Assembly (NCBI GenBank): GCA_963773845.1
Contig: CAVZCU010000012.1
Location: forward strand, 1,116,001 to 1,180,000
From: SIAJ01 sp963773845
Lineage (GTDB): Bacteria > Planctomycetota > Planctomycetia > Gemmatales > Gemmataceae
Reading direction: 5' to 3'
Length of the DNA stretch: 64,000 bases
The position numbers and the translations under genes were made by a program. Under the pieces are notes generated by a model, which searched no databases, was not told where the DNA came from, and saw nothing but the letters and a program-made list of their open reading frames with translations. The first letter of the stretch is position 1; every line of letters begins with the position of its first letter. Below are positions 9,344 through 18,512 of this stretch, one piece after another.

Positions 9344-9426
9344 CTACAACGACGCGAAAGGATTCGAGAACGGCATCCGCGGCGGGGCCGTGTCCCACAT
9401 TAGCCGCACGTCTTCCGGCGTCAGCC
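9344..9426 (-). pseudogene. Extreme C-terminus of type IIG restriction-modification gene, cut off by IS3
   Basis: Reading down from 9426 the frame gives TPEDVRLMWDTAPPRMP and stops at TAG 9344-9346. This is the usual C-terminus of Eco57I-like fused restriction-methylase proteins. It joins exactly, across the IS3 insertion and its GCC target duplication, to the fragment at 10881-11279 (..VNEAFGL + TPEDV..). Confidence 0.82.
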
Positions 9427-9493
9427 TGTAGTGGACCCCAAAAACTGGACAGTCGAATAAGCTAGTGTCGGCTGTCCAAGAAGGGGGTTATCG

Positions 9494-9784
9494 ATGGCAC
9501 GACAACGGAAGTCGCATACAGCCGCGTTCAAGGCTCAGGTGGCCTTGGCGGCGATCAAGGGTGACAAGACGATCAATGAGCTGGCCAGTTTGCACGGCGT
9601 GCATCCGACCATGATTCATGGCTGGAAGAAGCAACTGCTCGGCAATGTCGAGGAGTTGTTCGAGCGGGGGACCAAGACATCGACGGTGGATCACGAGGCG
9701 ATCCAGTCGCAGCTCTACGAGCAGATCGGCCGGCTGCAGACGGAGTTGGATTGGCTCAAAAAAAAAGCTGCCCGCTTCGGTTGA
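9494..9784 (+). CDS. IS3 transposase OrfA
   Basis: 96 residues with an N-terminal helix-turn-helix (KAQVALAAIKGDKTINELA, HPTMIHGWKKQLL) that binds the IS ends, then a leucine-rich coiled coil (QLYEQIGRLQTELDWLKKK). The frame ends just after a run of nine A at 9758-9766, the position where OrfA and OrfB are normally joined by ribosomal slippage. Here OrfB lies in the +1 frame relative to OrfA rather than the -1 frame typical of IS3, so the A-run may be miscounted or altered. Confidence 0.88.
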   Translation: MARQRKSHTAAFKAQVALAAIKGDKTINELASLHGVHPTMIHGWKKQLLGNVEELFERGTKTSTVDHEAIQSQLYEQIGRLQTELDWLKKKAARFG

Positions 9785-10619
9785 GATCAAGCGGGCGTGG
9801 GTCGATCCGACGGACGCAACGTTGAGCGTGAGTCGACAGTGCGAAGTGCTGGGACTGAGTCGATCGAGCTACTACTACGAACCCGGCGCCGAGACGAAAG
9901 AGAACCTGGCGTTAATGGAGGAGATCGACCGGGAGTACACCGCCCATCCGTTTTTGGGCAGCCGTCGCATGGCGAAGTTTCTCGGTAGCCAAGGACACGA
10001 GGTGAACCGCAAACGGGTGCAACGGCTGATGCGGTTGATGGGCCTGGAAGCGGTCTATCCGAAGCCGAAGTTGTCGGCCGGGGGTGTGGGCCACAAGGTG
10101 TATCCGTACTTGCTCCGCAACGTGGCGATCGACCGGGTGGACCAGGTGTGGAGCACGGATATCACCTATGTGCCGATGCCGGCGGGGTTCATGTATCTGA
10201 CGGCCGTGATTGACTGGTACAGCCGGTACGTGCTTTCGTGGCGGCTATCGAACACACTGGATGTGGAGTTCTGCTTGGAAGCGTTGGAGGAGGCATTGAG
10301 CTGTGGCTGTCCGGAAGTATTCAACACGGATCAAGGAGTGCAATTCACGTCGGCATCGTACACTTCGCGACTGGAGGCCGCGGGGGCGAAGGTGAGCATG
10401 GATGGCAAAGGTCGATGTCTGGACAACGTGTTTGTCGAGCGGCTGTGGCGCACGGTGAAGTATGAGGAAATCTATCTGTACCGACACGAGACGGTGCCGG
10501 AGTTGCACGCAGGCCTGTCGCGGTACTTCCCGTACTACAACCGAGGACGGCAGCATCAATCGTTGGCGTATCGAACGCCGGCGGAGGTTTATGGAGTGGG
10601 TCGTCGGTGCGTTTTTTGA
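9759..10619 (+). CDS. IS3 transposase OrfB (DDE integrase domain)
   Basis: Follows OrfA through the A-run. It contains an HTH_21-like segment (YTAHPFLGSRRMAKFL) and an rve integrase core: first Asp in VWSTDITYV, second Asp in VFNTDQGVQF, and Glu in NVFVERLWRTVKYEE, giving the D-D-E triad with 35-type spacing. It ends in the usual NRGRQHQSLAYRTPAEV. It catalyses copy-out/paste-in transposition. It is intact in this copy except for the join to OrfA. Confidence 0.9.
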   Translation, partial: KKKLPASVEIKRAWVDPTDATLSVSRQCEVLGLSRSSYYYEPGAETKENLALMEEIDREYTAHPFLGSRRMAKFLGSQGHEVNRKRVQRLMRLMGLEAVYPKPKLSAGGVGHKVYPYLLRNVAIDRVDQVWSTDITYVPMPAGFMYLTAVIDWYSRYVLSWRLSNTLDVEFCLEALEEALSCGCPEVFNTDQGVQFTSASYTSRLEAAGAKVSMDGKGRCLDNVFVERLWRTVKYEEIYLYRHETVPELHAGLSRYFPYYNRGRQHQSLAYRTPAEVYGVGRRCVF

Positions 10620-10880
10620 GGCATGGCTCGGGTATCCGATGGAATAACAAGCCCCGGCCTCAGTCCGAAGCCGGGGCAGGTCGCCATCGGCGTACCGTCG
10701 ACCGGGCTATCCCTTGGCTGGTTGCTCGCCAGCAGAGCCAACCTCCGTTTCACCCGGCAAGCGGGAGATAACGGACACGTGGGCCACAGACAAGAGCAAG
10801 TCGAAAGAAGCGATTGGAGGACTGGGAAAAGTGTAGCTTAAATTCGCCCGGTTTTTGTCCAAAGAATGGGGTCCACCTCA

Positions 10881-11279
10881 GCCCGAACGCTTCGTTCACA
10901 AGGTCGGATACTTGGCGTTCGAGGCCGTTGGCTTCGCGTTCGAGGGCCTGTAGCGGCACGATCGACGCGGCGTGTTCGTCCTTCAATCGCTTCATTTCCG
11001 CGACGGTCAGCGGCTTTTTCTTCCCGCGAAGTTTCTTCACTTCGCTGATCAGTCCGTCGGCGCCCAGGGCGGTCAACGCTTGTAGCTTTTGCGAAGGCTT
11101 GTCGATGCCGAGTTCCAGGCGAAACCAGTTGAGAACGGATTCCCGCCAATTTCTCGTACTGTCTGCATTTTCAGTCCGCCGGCGCGTCGCTTTCTCCGTT
11201 GCGGTTCGCTCTGATTCGCTGGATGTTGAATCCGTTTCTTGACTCCCGGTTGCTTGACGGATCTCAATATGATCGAATA
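10881..11279 (-). pseudogene. C-terminal fragment of type IIG (Eco57I-like) restriction-modification protein
   Basis: The minus frame from about 11279 reads WRESVLNWFRLELGIDKPS, then KLRGKKKPLTVAEMKRLKDE and REANGLERQVSDLVNEAF, where IS3 copy 1 interrupts it. It continues at 9426-9344. Together these are the last 150 or so residues of an Eco57I-type protein (target recognition side). An in-frame stop lies just upstream (about 11281), and the methyltransferase domain that should precede it is absent. The matching N-terminal part is at 14481-15467. Confidence 0.8.
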
Positions 11280-11321
11280 GTTACCGTGGTTCCTCAAAGG
11301 CCGCTCCGGCTACGGCTGCAA

Positions 11322-12410
11322 TCACGCCACCTTATGCAGACTTCCAAGCCGTCGGCCGCAGAGCATTTGGAATGTGTACGCCAATCCGACCGCTGCCCCT
11401 GTCCAAACGATTAATTCATCGAAACGGATGTGTAACGCGCCCGACACGGACACCCCAACCAAAGTAGCTACAAGCCCAAGCGTAAGGGCTACCAAAAACA
11501 AGAGGAATCGCACCGCCTTCGCCCTTGATTGATGTTCAGAAGTGCTGAGGGTTCGGAAGAAGGGCAATGCCGTGTAGCTGACGAATGCCCCATAGACGAC
11601 AATATTTCCAGAGAACGGGATGTCGAACAACAATAATACGCCCAGGTGGAAGAAGCTGGCGACAGCCAAAATCAAACGGAATGACCGGCGGTGGATGGCG
11701 GCAGGAAGAAAGGCCAGTTCAAGCGTCACAGTCGACCAATCAGCCATCTTCCAAAACCAAGTCGAATCGATTCGGAGGGCCAAGTGCCCGGCCCACGTCT
11801 CGCGACCTGTTTGCAGGTAATTGTAGACAAAATGTCCGTGCGTACACTGAAGCTGAGGATTGAGCCAGCCTGTGGTCGCCTTCGCCCAACCGGCAGTGAA
11901 CATGGCAAACCCAACAATCAGGGCCAACAGGGCTAGGGGCCACGCTACGACTCTCTCGCTTGCGAGGAGGGGATTGCGAATACCGTCGATAGAGAGGGTG
12001 CGACCCCAGCCCGAGAATCCCAGAACAAGTGGCGTGACAACAAAAAGAATGTCGTGATTGATCTTGCCCAGCGAGTAAGCCCACGAGTCGAGAGCGATGA
12101 GGGTCAAGCCCGTTCCAGTTGATGCTAAACCGGTCTTCCAGCCCACAAGCAGCATGGCTGCAAAGAGAGCGAGGAGGAGGTTGAGGCCAAGTAAGACAAT
12201 CGCCGGTGGCGTGGCAGTGAAAAGTGCGGCCGGTCCAATCGGGGGATCGAAGAAGGCTCGGGGGGCAAGCGGCAGCCAAGCGGCGATGGGTATACCATTG
12301 CATAGGACGAAGGCCGCATAGAGAACTCGGAAAATCGCAACATCCCCCGCCGGAGAGCTGTAGCTCCCCACCGCTCTCTCCTCGAATGCTCGAATGACTT
12401 TGATAATCAT
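11322..12410 (-). CDS. HTTM-type multipass membrane protein
   Basis: 362 residues with at least seven hydrophobic segments (for example GLNLLLALFAAMLLVGW, VAWPLALLALIVGFAMFTAGW, LLFLVALTLGLVATLVGV). The FRVLYAAFVLCNG start, DSWAYSLGKINHDILFVV and AGWAKATTGWL segments resemble HTTM proteins, the family that includes vitamin K-dependent gamma-carboxylase-like membrane proteins. No activity can be assigned. Its start overlaps the stop of the upstream gene by 4 bp, so the two form a coupled pair. The pair sits between the N- and C-terminal pieces of a restriction-modification gene. Confidence 0.6.
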   Translation of the reverse strand: MIIKVIRAFEERAVGSYSSPAGDVAIFRVLYAAFVLCNGIPIAAWLPLAPRAFFDPPIGPAALFTATPPAIVLLGLNLLLALFAAMLLVGWKTGLASTGTGLTLIALDSWAYSLGKINHDILFVVTPLVLGFSGWGRTLSIDGIRNPLLASERVVAWPLALLALIVGFAMFTAGWAKATTGWLNPQLQCTHGHFVYNYLQTGRETWAGHLALRIDSTWFWKMADWSTVTLELAFLPAAIHRRSFRLILAVASFFHLGVLLLFDIPFSGNIVVYGAFVSYTALPFFRTLSTSEHQSRAKAVRFLLFLVALTLGLVATLVGVSVSGALHIRFDELIVWTGAAVGLAYTFQMLCGRRLGSLHKVA

Positions 12411-12982
12411 CTTGGTTCTCCTTCCAACGTGATTACCAAAGTGTCGATCGGCTCGCGTTTGTTCTCGAACCTTGCGCCATCGACCCTAACTATCTCATAG
12501 AACCAACGGATTTCCACCCGTGAGACTGGCCGACCCGGTACAAGTTCTCGCGCTCTGGACCGCAACCATTCCTTGAGAGAGGCGATACTCTGGGGTGAAT
12601 CCCGCGACTTACTCCGAGCCGCATATCCAGGAAATATGGCATCCCGTAATCGACCCATCCGCCCCTTCGGAGCAACTCGTGTCGCTTCAATTCTTGGATC
12701 AAGAGATTCCGAGATCGCACCGTGGTGGCTGTCGGGAAACTCCTTGAGGAGAACCTTCGGGGGGAACGAGAACTCCTCTCCATCGGCCACGAATACGGCC
12801 TCGTATCGATTGATCTTGACTCGGCCGTCCTGGTATCCTCCACTGCCGCCGAAACCCGGCATCACGATGGCCGGATAAGGTTCGCCGTAGCGGCGGATGA
12901 ATACGCTCTGAGCGGCAAAGAGTGCGATCGCAGCGATAAAGACGAGACGTACACAAACAGTGACATGGGGTTTTTGGGTCAC
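12407..12982 (-). CDS. Membrane-anchored hypothetical protein, partner of HTTM protein
   Basis: About 191 residues from GTG 12982. GGAGG placed 5 bases upstream decides this start over an ATG that would come from the IS end. One N-terminal membrane segment (VCVRLVFIAAIALFAAQSVF) is followed by a soluble, probably extracytoplasmic domain (KINRYEAVFVADGEEF, RVEIRWFYEIVRVDGARF). I do not recognise the family. It overlaps the HTTM gene by 4 bp, so a joint role at the membrane is likely. IS3 copy 2 ends 28 bp upstream, so its native promoter may be displaced. Confidence 0.6.
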   Translation of the reverse strand: MTQKPHVTVCVRLVFIAAIALFAAQSVFIRRYGEPYPAIVMPGFGGSGGYQDGRVKINRYEAVFVADGEEFSFPPKVLLKEFPDSHHGAISESLDPRIEATRVAPKGRMGRLRDAIFPGYAARSKSRDSPQSIASLKEWLRSRARELVPGRPVSRVEIRWFYEIVRVDGARFENKREPIDTLVITLEGEPR

Positions 12983-13009
12983 GCTTGCCTCCGTTTTCGA
13001 ACATAACCG

Positions 13010-14461
13010 TGAGGTGGACCCCATTCTTTGGACAAAAACCGGGCGAATTTAAGCTACACTTTTCCCAGTCCTCCAATCGCTTCTTTCGACTTGCTCTTGT
13101 CTGTGGCCCACGTGTCCGTTATCTCCCGCTTGCCGGGTGAAACGGAGGTTGGCTCTGCTGGCGAGCAACCAGCCAAGGGATAGCCCGGTCGACGGTACGC
13201 CGATGGCGACCTGCCCCGGCTTCGGACTGAGGCCGGGGCTTGTTATTCCATCGGATACCCGAGCCATGCCTCAAAAAACGCACCGACGACCCACTCCATA
13301 AACCTCCGCCGGCGTTCGATACGCCAACGATTGATGCTGCCGTCCTCGGTTGTAGTACGGGAAGTACCGCGACAGGCCTGCGTGCAACTCCGGCACCGTC
13401 TCGTGTCGGTACAGATAGATTTCCTCATACTTCACCGTGCGCCACAGCCGCTCGACAAACACGTTGTCCAGACATCGACCTTTGCCATCCATGCTCACCT
13501 TCGCCCCCGCGGCCTCCAGTCGCGAAGTGTACGATGCCGACGTGAATTGCACTCCTTGATCCGTGTTGAATACTTCCGGACAGCCACAGCTCAATGCCTC
13601 CTCCAACGCTTCCAAGCAGAACTCCACATCCAGTGTGTTCGATAGCCGCCACGAAAGCACGTACCGGCTGTACCAGTCAATCACGGCCGTCAGATACATG
13701 AACCCCGCCGGCATCGGCACATAGGTGATATCCGTGCTCCACACCTGGTCCACCCGGTCGATCGCCACGTTGCGGAGCAAGTACGGATACACCTTGTGGC
13801 CCACACCCCGGCCGACAACTTCGGCTTCGGATAGACCGCTTCCAGGCCCATCAACCGCATCAGCCGTTGCACCCGTTTGCGGTTCACCTCGTGTCCTTGG
13901 CTACCGAGAAACTTCGCCATGCGACGGCTGCCCAAAAACGGATGGGCGGTGTACTCCCGGTCGATCTCCTCCATTAACGCCAGGTTCTCTTTCGTCTCGG
14001 CGCCGGGTTCGTAGTAGTAGCTCGATCGACTCAGTCCCAGCACTTCGCACTGTCGACTCACGCTCAACGTTGCGTCCGTCGGATCGACCCACGCCCGCTT
14101 GATCTCAACCGAAGCGGGCAGCTTTTTTTTGAGCCAATCCAACTCCGTCTGCAGCCGGCCGATCTGCTCGTAGAGCTGCGACTGGATCGCCTCGTGATCC
14201 ACCGTCGATGTCTTGGTCCCCCGCTCGAACAACTCCTCGACATTGCCGAGCAGTTGCTTCTTCCAGCCATGAATCATGGTCGGATGCACGCCGTGCAAAC
14301 TGGCCAGCTCATTGATCGTCTTGTCACCCTTGATCGCCGCCAAGGCCACCTGAGCCTTGAACGCGGCTGTATGCGACTTCCGTTGTCGTGCCATCGATAA
14401 CCCCCTTCTTGGACAGCCGACACTAGCTTATTCGACTGTCCAGTTTTTGGGGTCCACTACA
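13010..14461 (-). mobile_element. IS3 family insertion sequence, copy 2 (inverted)
   Basis: 1452 bp, the same element as 9427-10880 in the opposite orientation, with ends TGAGGTGGACCCCA and TGGGGTCCACTACA. It is flanked by its own 3-bp target duplication CCG (13007-13009 and 14462-14464). The 2-bp length difference from copy 1 is explained by two homopolymers: A8 instead of A9 and G4 instead of G5. It inserted in the spacer upstream of the HTTM partner gene. Confidence 0.92.
13271..14394 (-). pseudogene. IS3 transposase, OrfA and OrfB fused in frame, then frameshifted
   Basis: Same protein as in copy 1. Because the A-run is A8 here (14132-14139), OrfA and OrfB are in one frame (LDWLKKKLPASVEIK). 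A G4 run near 13808 then shifts the frame, so the DDE core (from GHKVYPYLL onward) is in a different frame. A gene with A8 and G5 would encode one protein of about 375 residues. As written, neither copy is intact. Confidence 0.85.
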
Positions 14462-14480
14462 CCGTATCCGTTATCCGCTA

Positions 14481-15467
14481 CTAGCAGAACTTGTCACCAG
14501 CGAACAGCCCGCCGTTGTATTTCCAAATGTCGAGGGCCTTGTTCCCCTTGTCCACCGATCGGAACAGGCCGACGAAGTTCGACCAAATCGGCTTCGGGCA
14601 GAACGGGTCGGAGTGCCGGTAGGCGCGGGCGATGATTTCCCGTGGCAGCAATTCGCGGTCTTCGCAGAACGCGATGAACAGCACGCGGTCGAGGATCTTC
14701 TGAGTTGCGGCGAGCAACTTGCCGGCGTCGTGTTCCGGGTTCGCGTCGCGGATGGCGTGGAACGTCTTTTCGCGTAGCCGGCGGTATTCGCGATAGAAAT
14801 CGTTCGTCAGTTCCCGGCCGATCCGTTGCGAGTCGGATAGCAACCCGTCCAGGTGACAGGAACCGTCGGCCAGCACGACGCGGGGCGCGCCGAGTAGGAA
14901 CGCGAACCGGCGAAAGGCGTCGTCTTCGGTCGCAACGGCTTTCGTCTCGAACCGTTCGTAGGTGAACTGGTCGTGTCCCTTGTGGTACAGGCGGAGTTCG
15001 TTCAGGTTCGTGACGAGATACCAGTCGCACGGCAGATTGACGGCGTAGCCAAGCGCTTGATCGACGGCCGACTTCCGCCGGTTCTTGAACGGCCGGTCTA
15101 AGGGATCCGTCGGCCCCTTGCCTTCGATCACCACGGCAACGCGACTCGGACCGTCGGCGGTCGAGAACCGGCCCAGCGCGGCGTCGGCGAATTTGCCATC
15201 GACTTCGACCAGCGATTCGCGCTTCAAGGTGTAGTCGGCCGATCCCCCGGCCGGCCCGGTGTAGCCGAGCGTTTCGCCGAACACGTCGCGAATGAAGTCC
15301 GCCAGTAGTTCGGTTTCCTTCATCTTGGCGGCCTTCGCGGACGCCAAGAGCTTCACCCAATTGGCGAGCTTCCCGCGGCCGGCGGTCGAGGCCGGCGCCG
15401 GCTGGAACGCGGCCAGCTTCGGACGCAGCGCTTCAGGTCGGAAAAGAGGCTTGACGAGTGCGGGCAT
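14481..15467 (-). pseudogene. N-terminal fragment of type IIG (Eco57I-like) restriction-modification protein
   Basis: 328 residues from ATG 15467, ending prematurely at TAG 14481. The N-terminal nuclease region has VAVVIEGKGPTDPLD (the ExK half of a PD-(D/E)xK site) and QALGYAVNLPCDWYLVTN. Then comes the helical linker with ILDRVLFIAFCEDRELLP and DIWKYNGGLFAGD, where Eco57I-type proteins normally enter the methyltransferase domain. The methylase (NPPY) domain is missing. The downstream C-terminal part is found 3.2 kb away at 10881-11279 on the same strand. The protein may still be translated as a solo nuclease-like fragment, but without its methylase it is probably inactive. Confidence 0.8.
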
Positions 15468-16053
15468 TGACGCGGGCTTTCCGTTCGAGGTCGAATTGAA
15501 AGCCTACCAGTCAGCGGGGTGGCGTTCCAGCGCGAAGGGTCAATGGACAGCGCAGCGGTGCTGATTTCTTCATTCCAACGCCTCGCGGGCGGAACACCGG
15601 AACAAGGCGACCAACAGCACGCCTGGCCGTCCCGCCGTCGGGATCCCGTCCATTTTTTTCAGAATCCCCTAGCGTTTTGCGCAGCGAAATACCAACAAGG
15701 GCGCGGCCCCGCGCGCTGGGTCATCCGCCGCGGGAGGTGAGCCAATTTGAGCCAGTTTGACCCAGAAATAAAAGAAGTTTGCCCAAAGAGGGGCGCGAAA
15801 TGTTGTGGAATGTCGCGTGGGAAAAGATTCTTCCCCGCCGAGCGCCAGCGACGGTGCCTGGGGGCCGGAAATGCAGCGGGGCAATTGCGCTGCGGCTGTC
15901 TCGATGCCGAATGGACACAAGTCATTATCCGCGGCCAGTTGTTTCTTTTCACGCTTTCTTTTCACTCGCGGCGTCGCTTTTCATGGGGTGTGAGGGCTTT
16001 GCCATTTTTTTACGGGAAATCCGTCGTTCCGTTTCATTTAAGCCAATTTCGTT
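15468..16053. other. Gene-free spacer between R-M remnant and transposase
   Basis: No reading frame here resembles a protein, although several short frames are open on both strands. It contains a short tandem motif (GAGCCAATTT then GAGCCAGTTT at about 15737-15756) and a stretch TTTTTTC near 15654. It may hold one end of the adjacent transposable element, but I could not find matching inverted repeats. Confidence 0.4.
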
Positions 16054-17285
16054 TCAAACCGCAATGGCCGGTAGCGTCTTCGTTTCGCCCTTCCAGAACT
16101 CCGCTTCGATGCCAAGTTCGCACTGCGACATGATGACGCAAGTAAGGTTCTGACAGATCAGCTTGGCGAGCGATTCGTTGACCATTGCGGCCGGAGTCCG
16201 GCGCGAACGTGATCCCCGAACTTCCGCTTGATGGCAGAAAACACACTTTCGACGTTGCTCCGCTTGTGGTAATGGTCCATGAACTCGTCACGCTTGTACT
16301 GGTAGTAGTGGAACATCTTCTCAAATAATCCGCCCACGCCTCCCGTCGTGTTGGACTTTGGGGCGATGAACGCTTGCCCGCCGTAGTGGGCAACTGTCTC
16401 GACATTCTCGACTGAGAGATACGCCTTGTCCGCCGACACTTCCTTGACCGTGAACTGCTTGGCGGTTCCCCGGACTAGTTCCGGGAAGATCGGACAATCG
16501 TTGGTCTCACGCTCGTAGATCGCAGCGGCGGTGACAATATGAGTCTTCACGCCGCACGCGATATGCACTTTCACCCAATCGTGGCCGGAGCGCTCGACCC
16601 CGTATTTCTCGTCGAACCAGCGCACGAACTTGGAAGCCGAGAAACCGGTCGAATCGACCGCGAACTCAGTTTCGATTCCGATTAGTGGCGAGCAGCTTTG
16701 GCCGATCAAGGCGAGCAAGTGCGGCGTCAGTGCCGGGTTCTCAAAGAAGCACGGAACCTTATTACAGTGCATCGGGCGCGTTAGGTGCCCGTCCGCGTGC
16801 GCGTCTTGTAGGTCGCAGTTAAACCGACGATGCGACACGGTGGAATAGACCTTGTAGCACACGGCGAAGAGTTGATCGCGGAGTGGAACGGGCTTGCGAC
16901 CAACGCCCGTTCGTGGCGGTTCGGGAATCGCCCGGCAAAGCTCGGCAAGAAGCACCTGGAAACGGTGCTTCTCTGTGGCCTGCGCTTCGTTGTATGCGGG
17001 CCAGTTCTGCTTGTAGGTCTTCTTCTCAGTGAACGTGATGGTCTTCGTTTCCGTGACCGTCCCGTCCACCGCTGTCTCACGCTTCATCGTGAATTCGACC
17101 GCGTATTGATGCTTGCACTTGAATCCCGTTGCTTGATGGTCAGGGCAAGTACAAGTGCCGGCCATCAGATTGACGACGTACTTCTTGTCCGTCGCCGACT
17201 GGCTCGGCACGATCCATTCGCCATTCTTCGCGGTCAGCTTACACATGGCTGCAATAATGACACCGCGCTGTTCTCGGGGGTTCAT
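16054..17285 (-). pseudogene. DDE transposase with N-terminal SWIM zinc finger, one frameshift
   Basis: Starts at ATG 17285. Residues about 30-55 hold a SWIM finger (CTCPDHQ...CKHQ, a C-x-C-x(n)-C-x-H pattern), followed by an IS4/IS1182-like DDE domain: FAVDSTGFSASKF (first Asp), VSADKAYLSVENV (second Asp), SNVESVFSAIKRKFG (Glu). The frame shifts near 16200, after GDHVRA. In the next frame PAAMVNESLAKLICQNL and MSQCELGIEAEFW continue to the stop at 16054, completing the normal C-terminus. The single indel may be a sequencing error. SWIM fingers bind DNA or mediate contacts. No terminal inverted repeats were identified. Confidence 0.75.
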
Positions 17286-17403
17286 AGGTTCTTCGCTTTC
17301 GATGCCGTGGGGCAAGTCACTAGATATAGTGTACTGCAAATAAATGTACATACAAGGCCGGCCGGCTTGTTTTGTGGAATTATTTGCGGTACATTGATTC
17401 ATC
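17286..17403. promoter_or_regulatory. Divergent promoter region with palindromes
   Basis: AT-rich spacer between the divergent transposase (minus) and the small RHH gene (plus). It contains a near-perfect palindrome ACAAG-GCCGGCCGG-CTTGT (about 17353-17371), flanked by two GTACAT hexamers (about 17345 and 17391). The layout fits an operator for the adjacent ribbon-helix-helix protein, but that is inference. Confidence 0.45.
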
Positions 17404-17580
17404 ATGAAGACCAAACCAAAACGACGTGGCCGGCCGAAAAAGAATTCTGACGCCATCCAAACCGAGTCACTTGACGTGCGATTGGTACTGGCCGAAAAGG
17501 AAACCTTTAAGGAAGCGGCAAAACTGGCCGGTATGCCCCTTTCGACGTGGGTACGGGATCGGCTGCGCGGTTTCCCGTAG
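17404..17580 (+). CDS. Small ribbon-helix-helix-type DNA-binding protein
   Basis: 58 residues from ATG 17404 to TAG 17578-17580. The N-terminus is strongly basic with an AT-hook-like RRGRPKK. The C-terminus has the strand-helix-helix pattern DVRLVLAEKETFKEAAKLAG followed by PLSTWVRDRLR, typical of small RHH repressors or of mobilisation and antitoxin proteins. It lies 67 bp upstream of a MltR-like gene on the same strand and divergent from a transposase. Likely role: autoregulation of this cassette, by analogy only. Confidence 0.6.
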   Translation: MKTKPKRRGRPKKNSDAIQTESLDVRLVLAEKETFKEAAKLAGMPLSTWVRDRLRGFP

Positions 17581-17647
17581 AGAGTTGGAAGAAGCAGGGC
17601 GCACTGCGGATTTTTTGAATACAACCCGGACAAAATAGGCCACGCCA

Positions 17648-18508
17648 ATGCCAGACGAGCATGAAACTGCGAACGCCCCTGGGCCGAAAAAGCCCGACGG
17701 CAGCAAGGCGGATACGACCATAACCATTACGCTAACGGAAGAGGAACGGCTTGCGGTCGAGTCCAAGGCAAACGGTGAGGAGTTGCACAAATTCTTGAAA
17801 TCTATTGCGTTAACAGCACCTAAAAAGTTGAAGGAGAAGAATAAGTCCGAGCCTGCTCCTGACCTAAATCAAAAACTGCCTCCCAATCTTAGTGTTTGGG
17901 ATTTAATAACGGGCCAGATAGTACCAATGAAGGCGTGGGAAGATGTCATAACTAGACACAGAATTAAGATGGGTCTTTTGGCCGAAATGTGCAATTCCTC
18001 AGATCGATCCACTGGAATCGTTGGGGGAACGTTTGCTGAAGACGCGCTAAGTAATTTGCTTCAAGCATGTTGGCGAAAGAGTGGCCCGAACCCATATCCC
18101 GATTCCATCGCTGATCGCGTATTCGACGGCGAGAGTGGTGGCTTACTCGGGTCGTTCAGTTCCAAAATCTTGGTGGCTCATATTTCGGGGGTAATCGGTT
18201 CACGCACACAAAAAGACCTAGATACTATCAGAAAAATTATGAATGCCTGCGCACATTGGCAGACGATGACGCCCGGCCAATATGTCCAGGTGTCGTTTGA
18301 AGAAAGCAAGTTGCAAGACCTTTGCAATAAACTTGTCTCGATGGAAGGCCAAGGTATCCATTTTGGAGAAGATAAGAACCTACAGCCGACCACGCCGAGA
18401 AACAAGTTCATCCTGACGACCTACTTACTGGGAGAAGAGCTGGCCAGCTGCGCGGCATTGATACAGCAAGGAATGTCGCAGGTTGAGTTGAAGAACTTTC
18501 TGCCGTAA
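17648..18508 (+). CDS. MltR/HEPN-like domain protein with N-terminal RHH-like region
   Basis: 286 residues. The N-terminus (about 22-55) has a short RHH-like segment (TITITLTEEERLAVESKA). Residues about 110-230 resemble the MltR fold, a HEPN relative: SDRSTGIVGGTFAEDALSNL, GGLLGSFSSKILVAHISG, then DLDTIRKIMNACAHW, where intact MltR proteins have IRKIRN.FAH. The Arg of that motif is replaced by Met here. MltR proteins are regulatory or of unknown role. The position after a small RHH gene and near transposases suggests a mobile accessory module. Confidence 0.6.
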   Translation: MPDEHETANAPGPKKPDGSKADTTITITLTEEERLAVESKANGEELHKFLKSIALTAPKKLKEKNKSEPAPDLNQKLPPNLSVWDLITGQIVPMKAWEDVITRHRIKMGLLAEMCNSSDRSTGIVGGTFAEDALSNLLQACWRKSGPNPYPDSIADRVFDGESGGLLGSFSSKILVAHISGVIGSRTQKDLDTIRKIMNACAHWQTMTPGQYVQVSFEESKLQDLCNKLVSMEGQGIHFGEDKNLQPTTPRNKFILTTYLLGEELASCAALIQQGMSQVELKNFLP

Positions 18509-18512
18509 TGGA

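Larger units (their letters stand above)
9427..10880 (+). mobile_element. IS3 family insertion sequence, copy 1
   Basis: 1454 bp with ends TGTAGTGGACCCCA (left) and TGGGGTCCACCTCA (right), the TG...CA termini expected of IS3. It is flanked by a 3-bp target duplication GCC (9424-9426 and 10881-10883). It carries orfA and orfB plus about 260 bp of non-coding sequence at the right end, including a GCCCCGGC/GCCGGGGC hairpin near 10651-10677 that could act as a terminator. A second copy in opposite orientation lies at 13010-14461. The insertion disrupts the 3' part of a restriction-modification gene. Confidence 0.92.

Noticed and set aside
10623..10841. Passenger gene in the right end of IS3 copy 1 (72 residues)
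   Set aside because: It is low in conserved pattern, spans the terminator-like hairpin and has an exact copy in IS3 copy 2 with no other support.
9427..14461. Composite transposon formed by two inverted IS3 copies carrying the HTTM pair
   Set aside because: Each copy has its own 3-bp target duplication (GCC and CCG) and the sites rejoin cleanly when each is removed, so they inserted separately.
15669..16133. Open frames of 97-128 residues in the 15.5-16.1 kb spacer
   Set aside because: They overlap on both strands, show no family pattern or ribosome-binding site, and have compositions like translated non-coding DNA.
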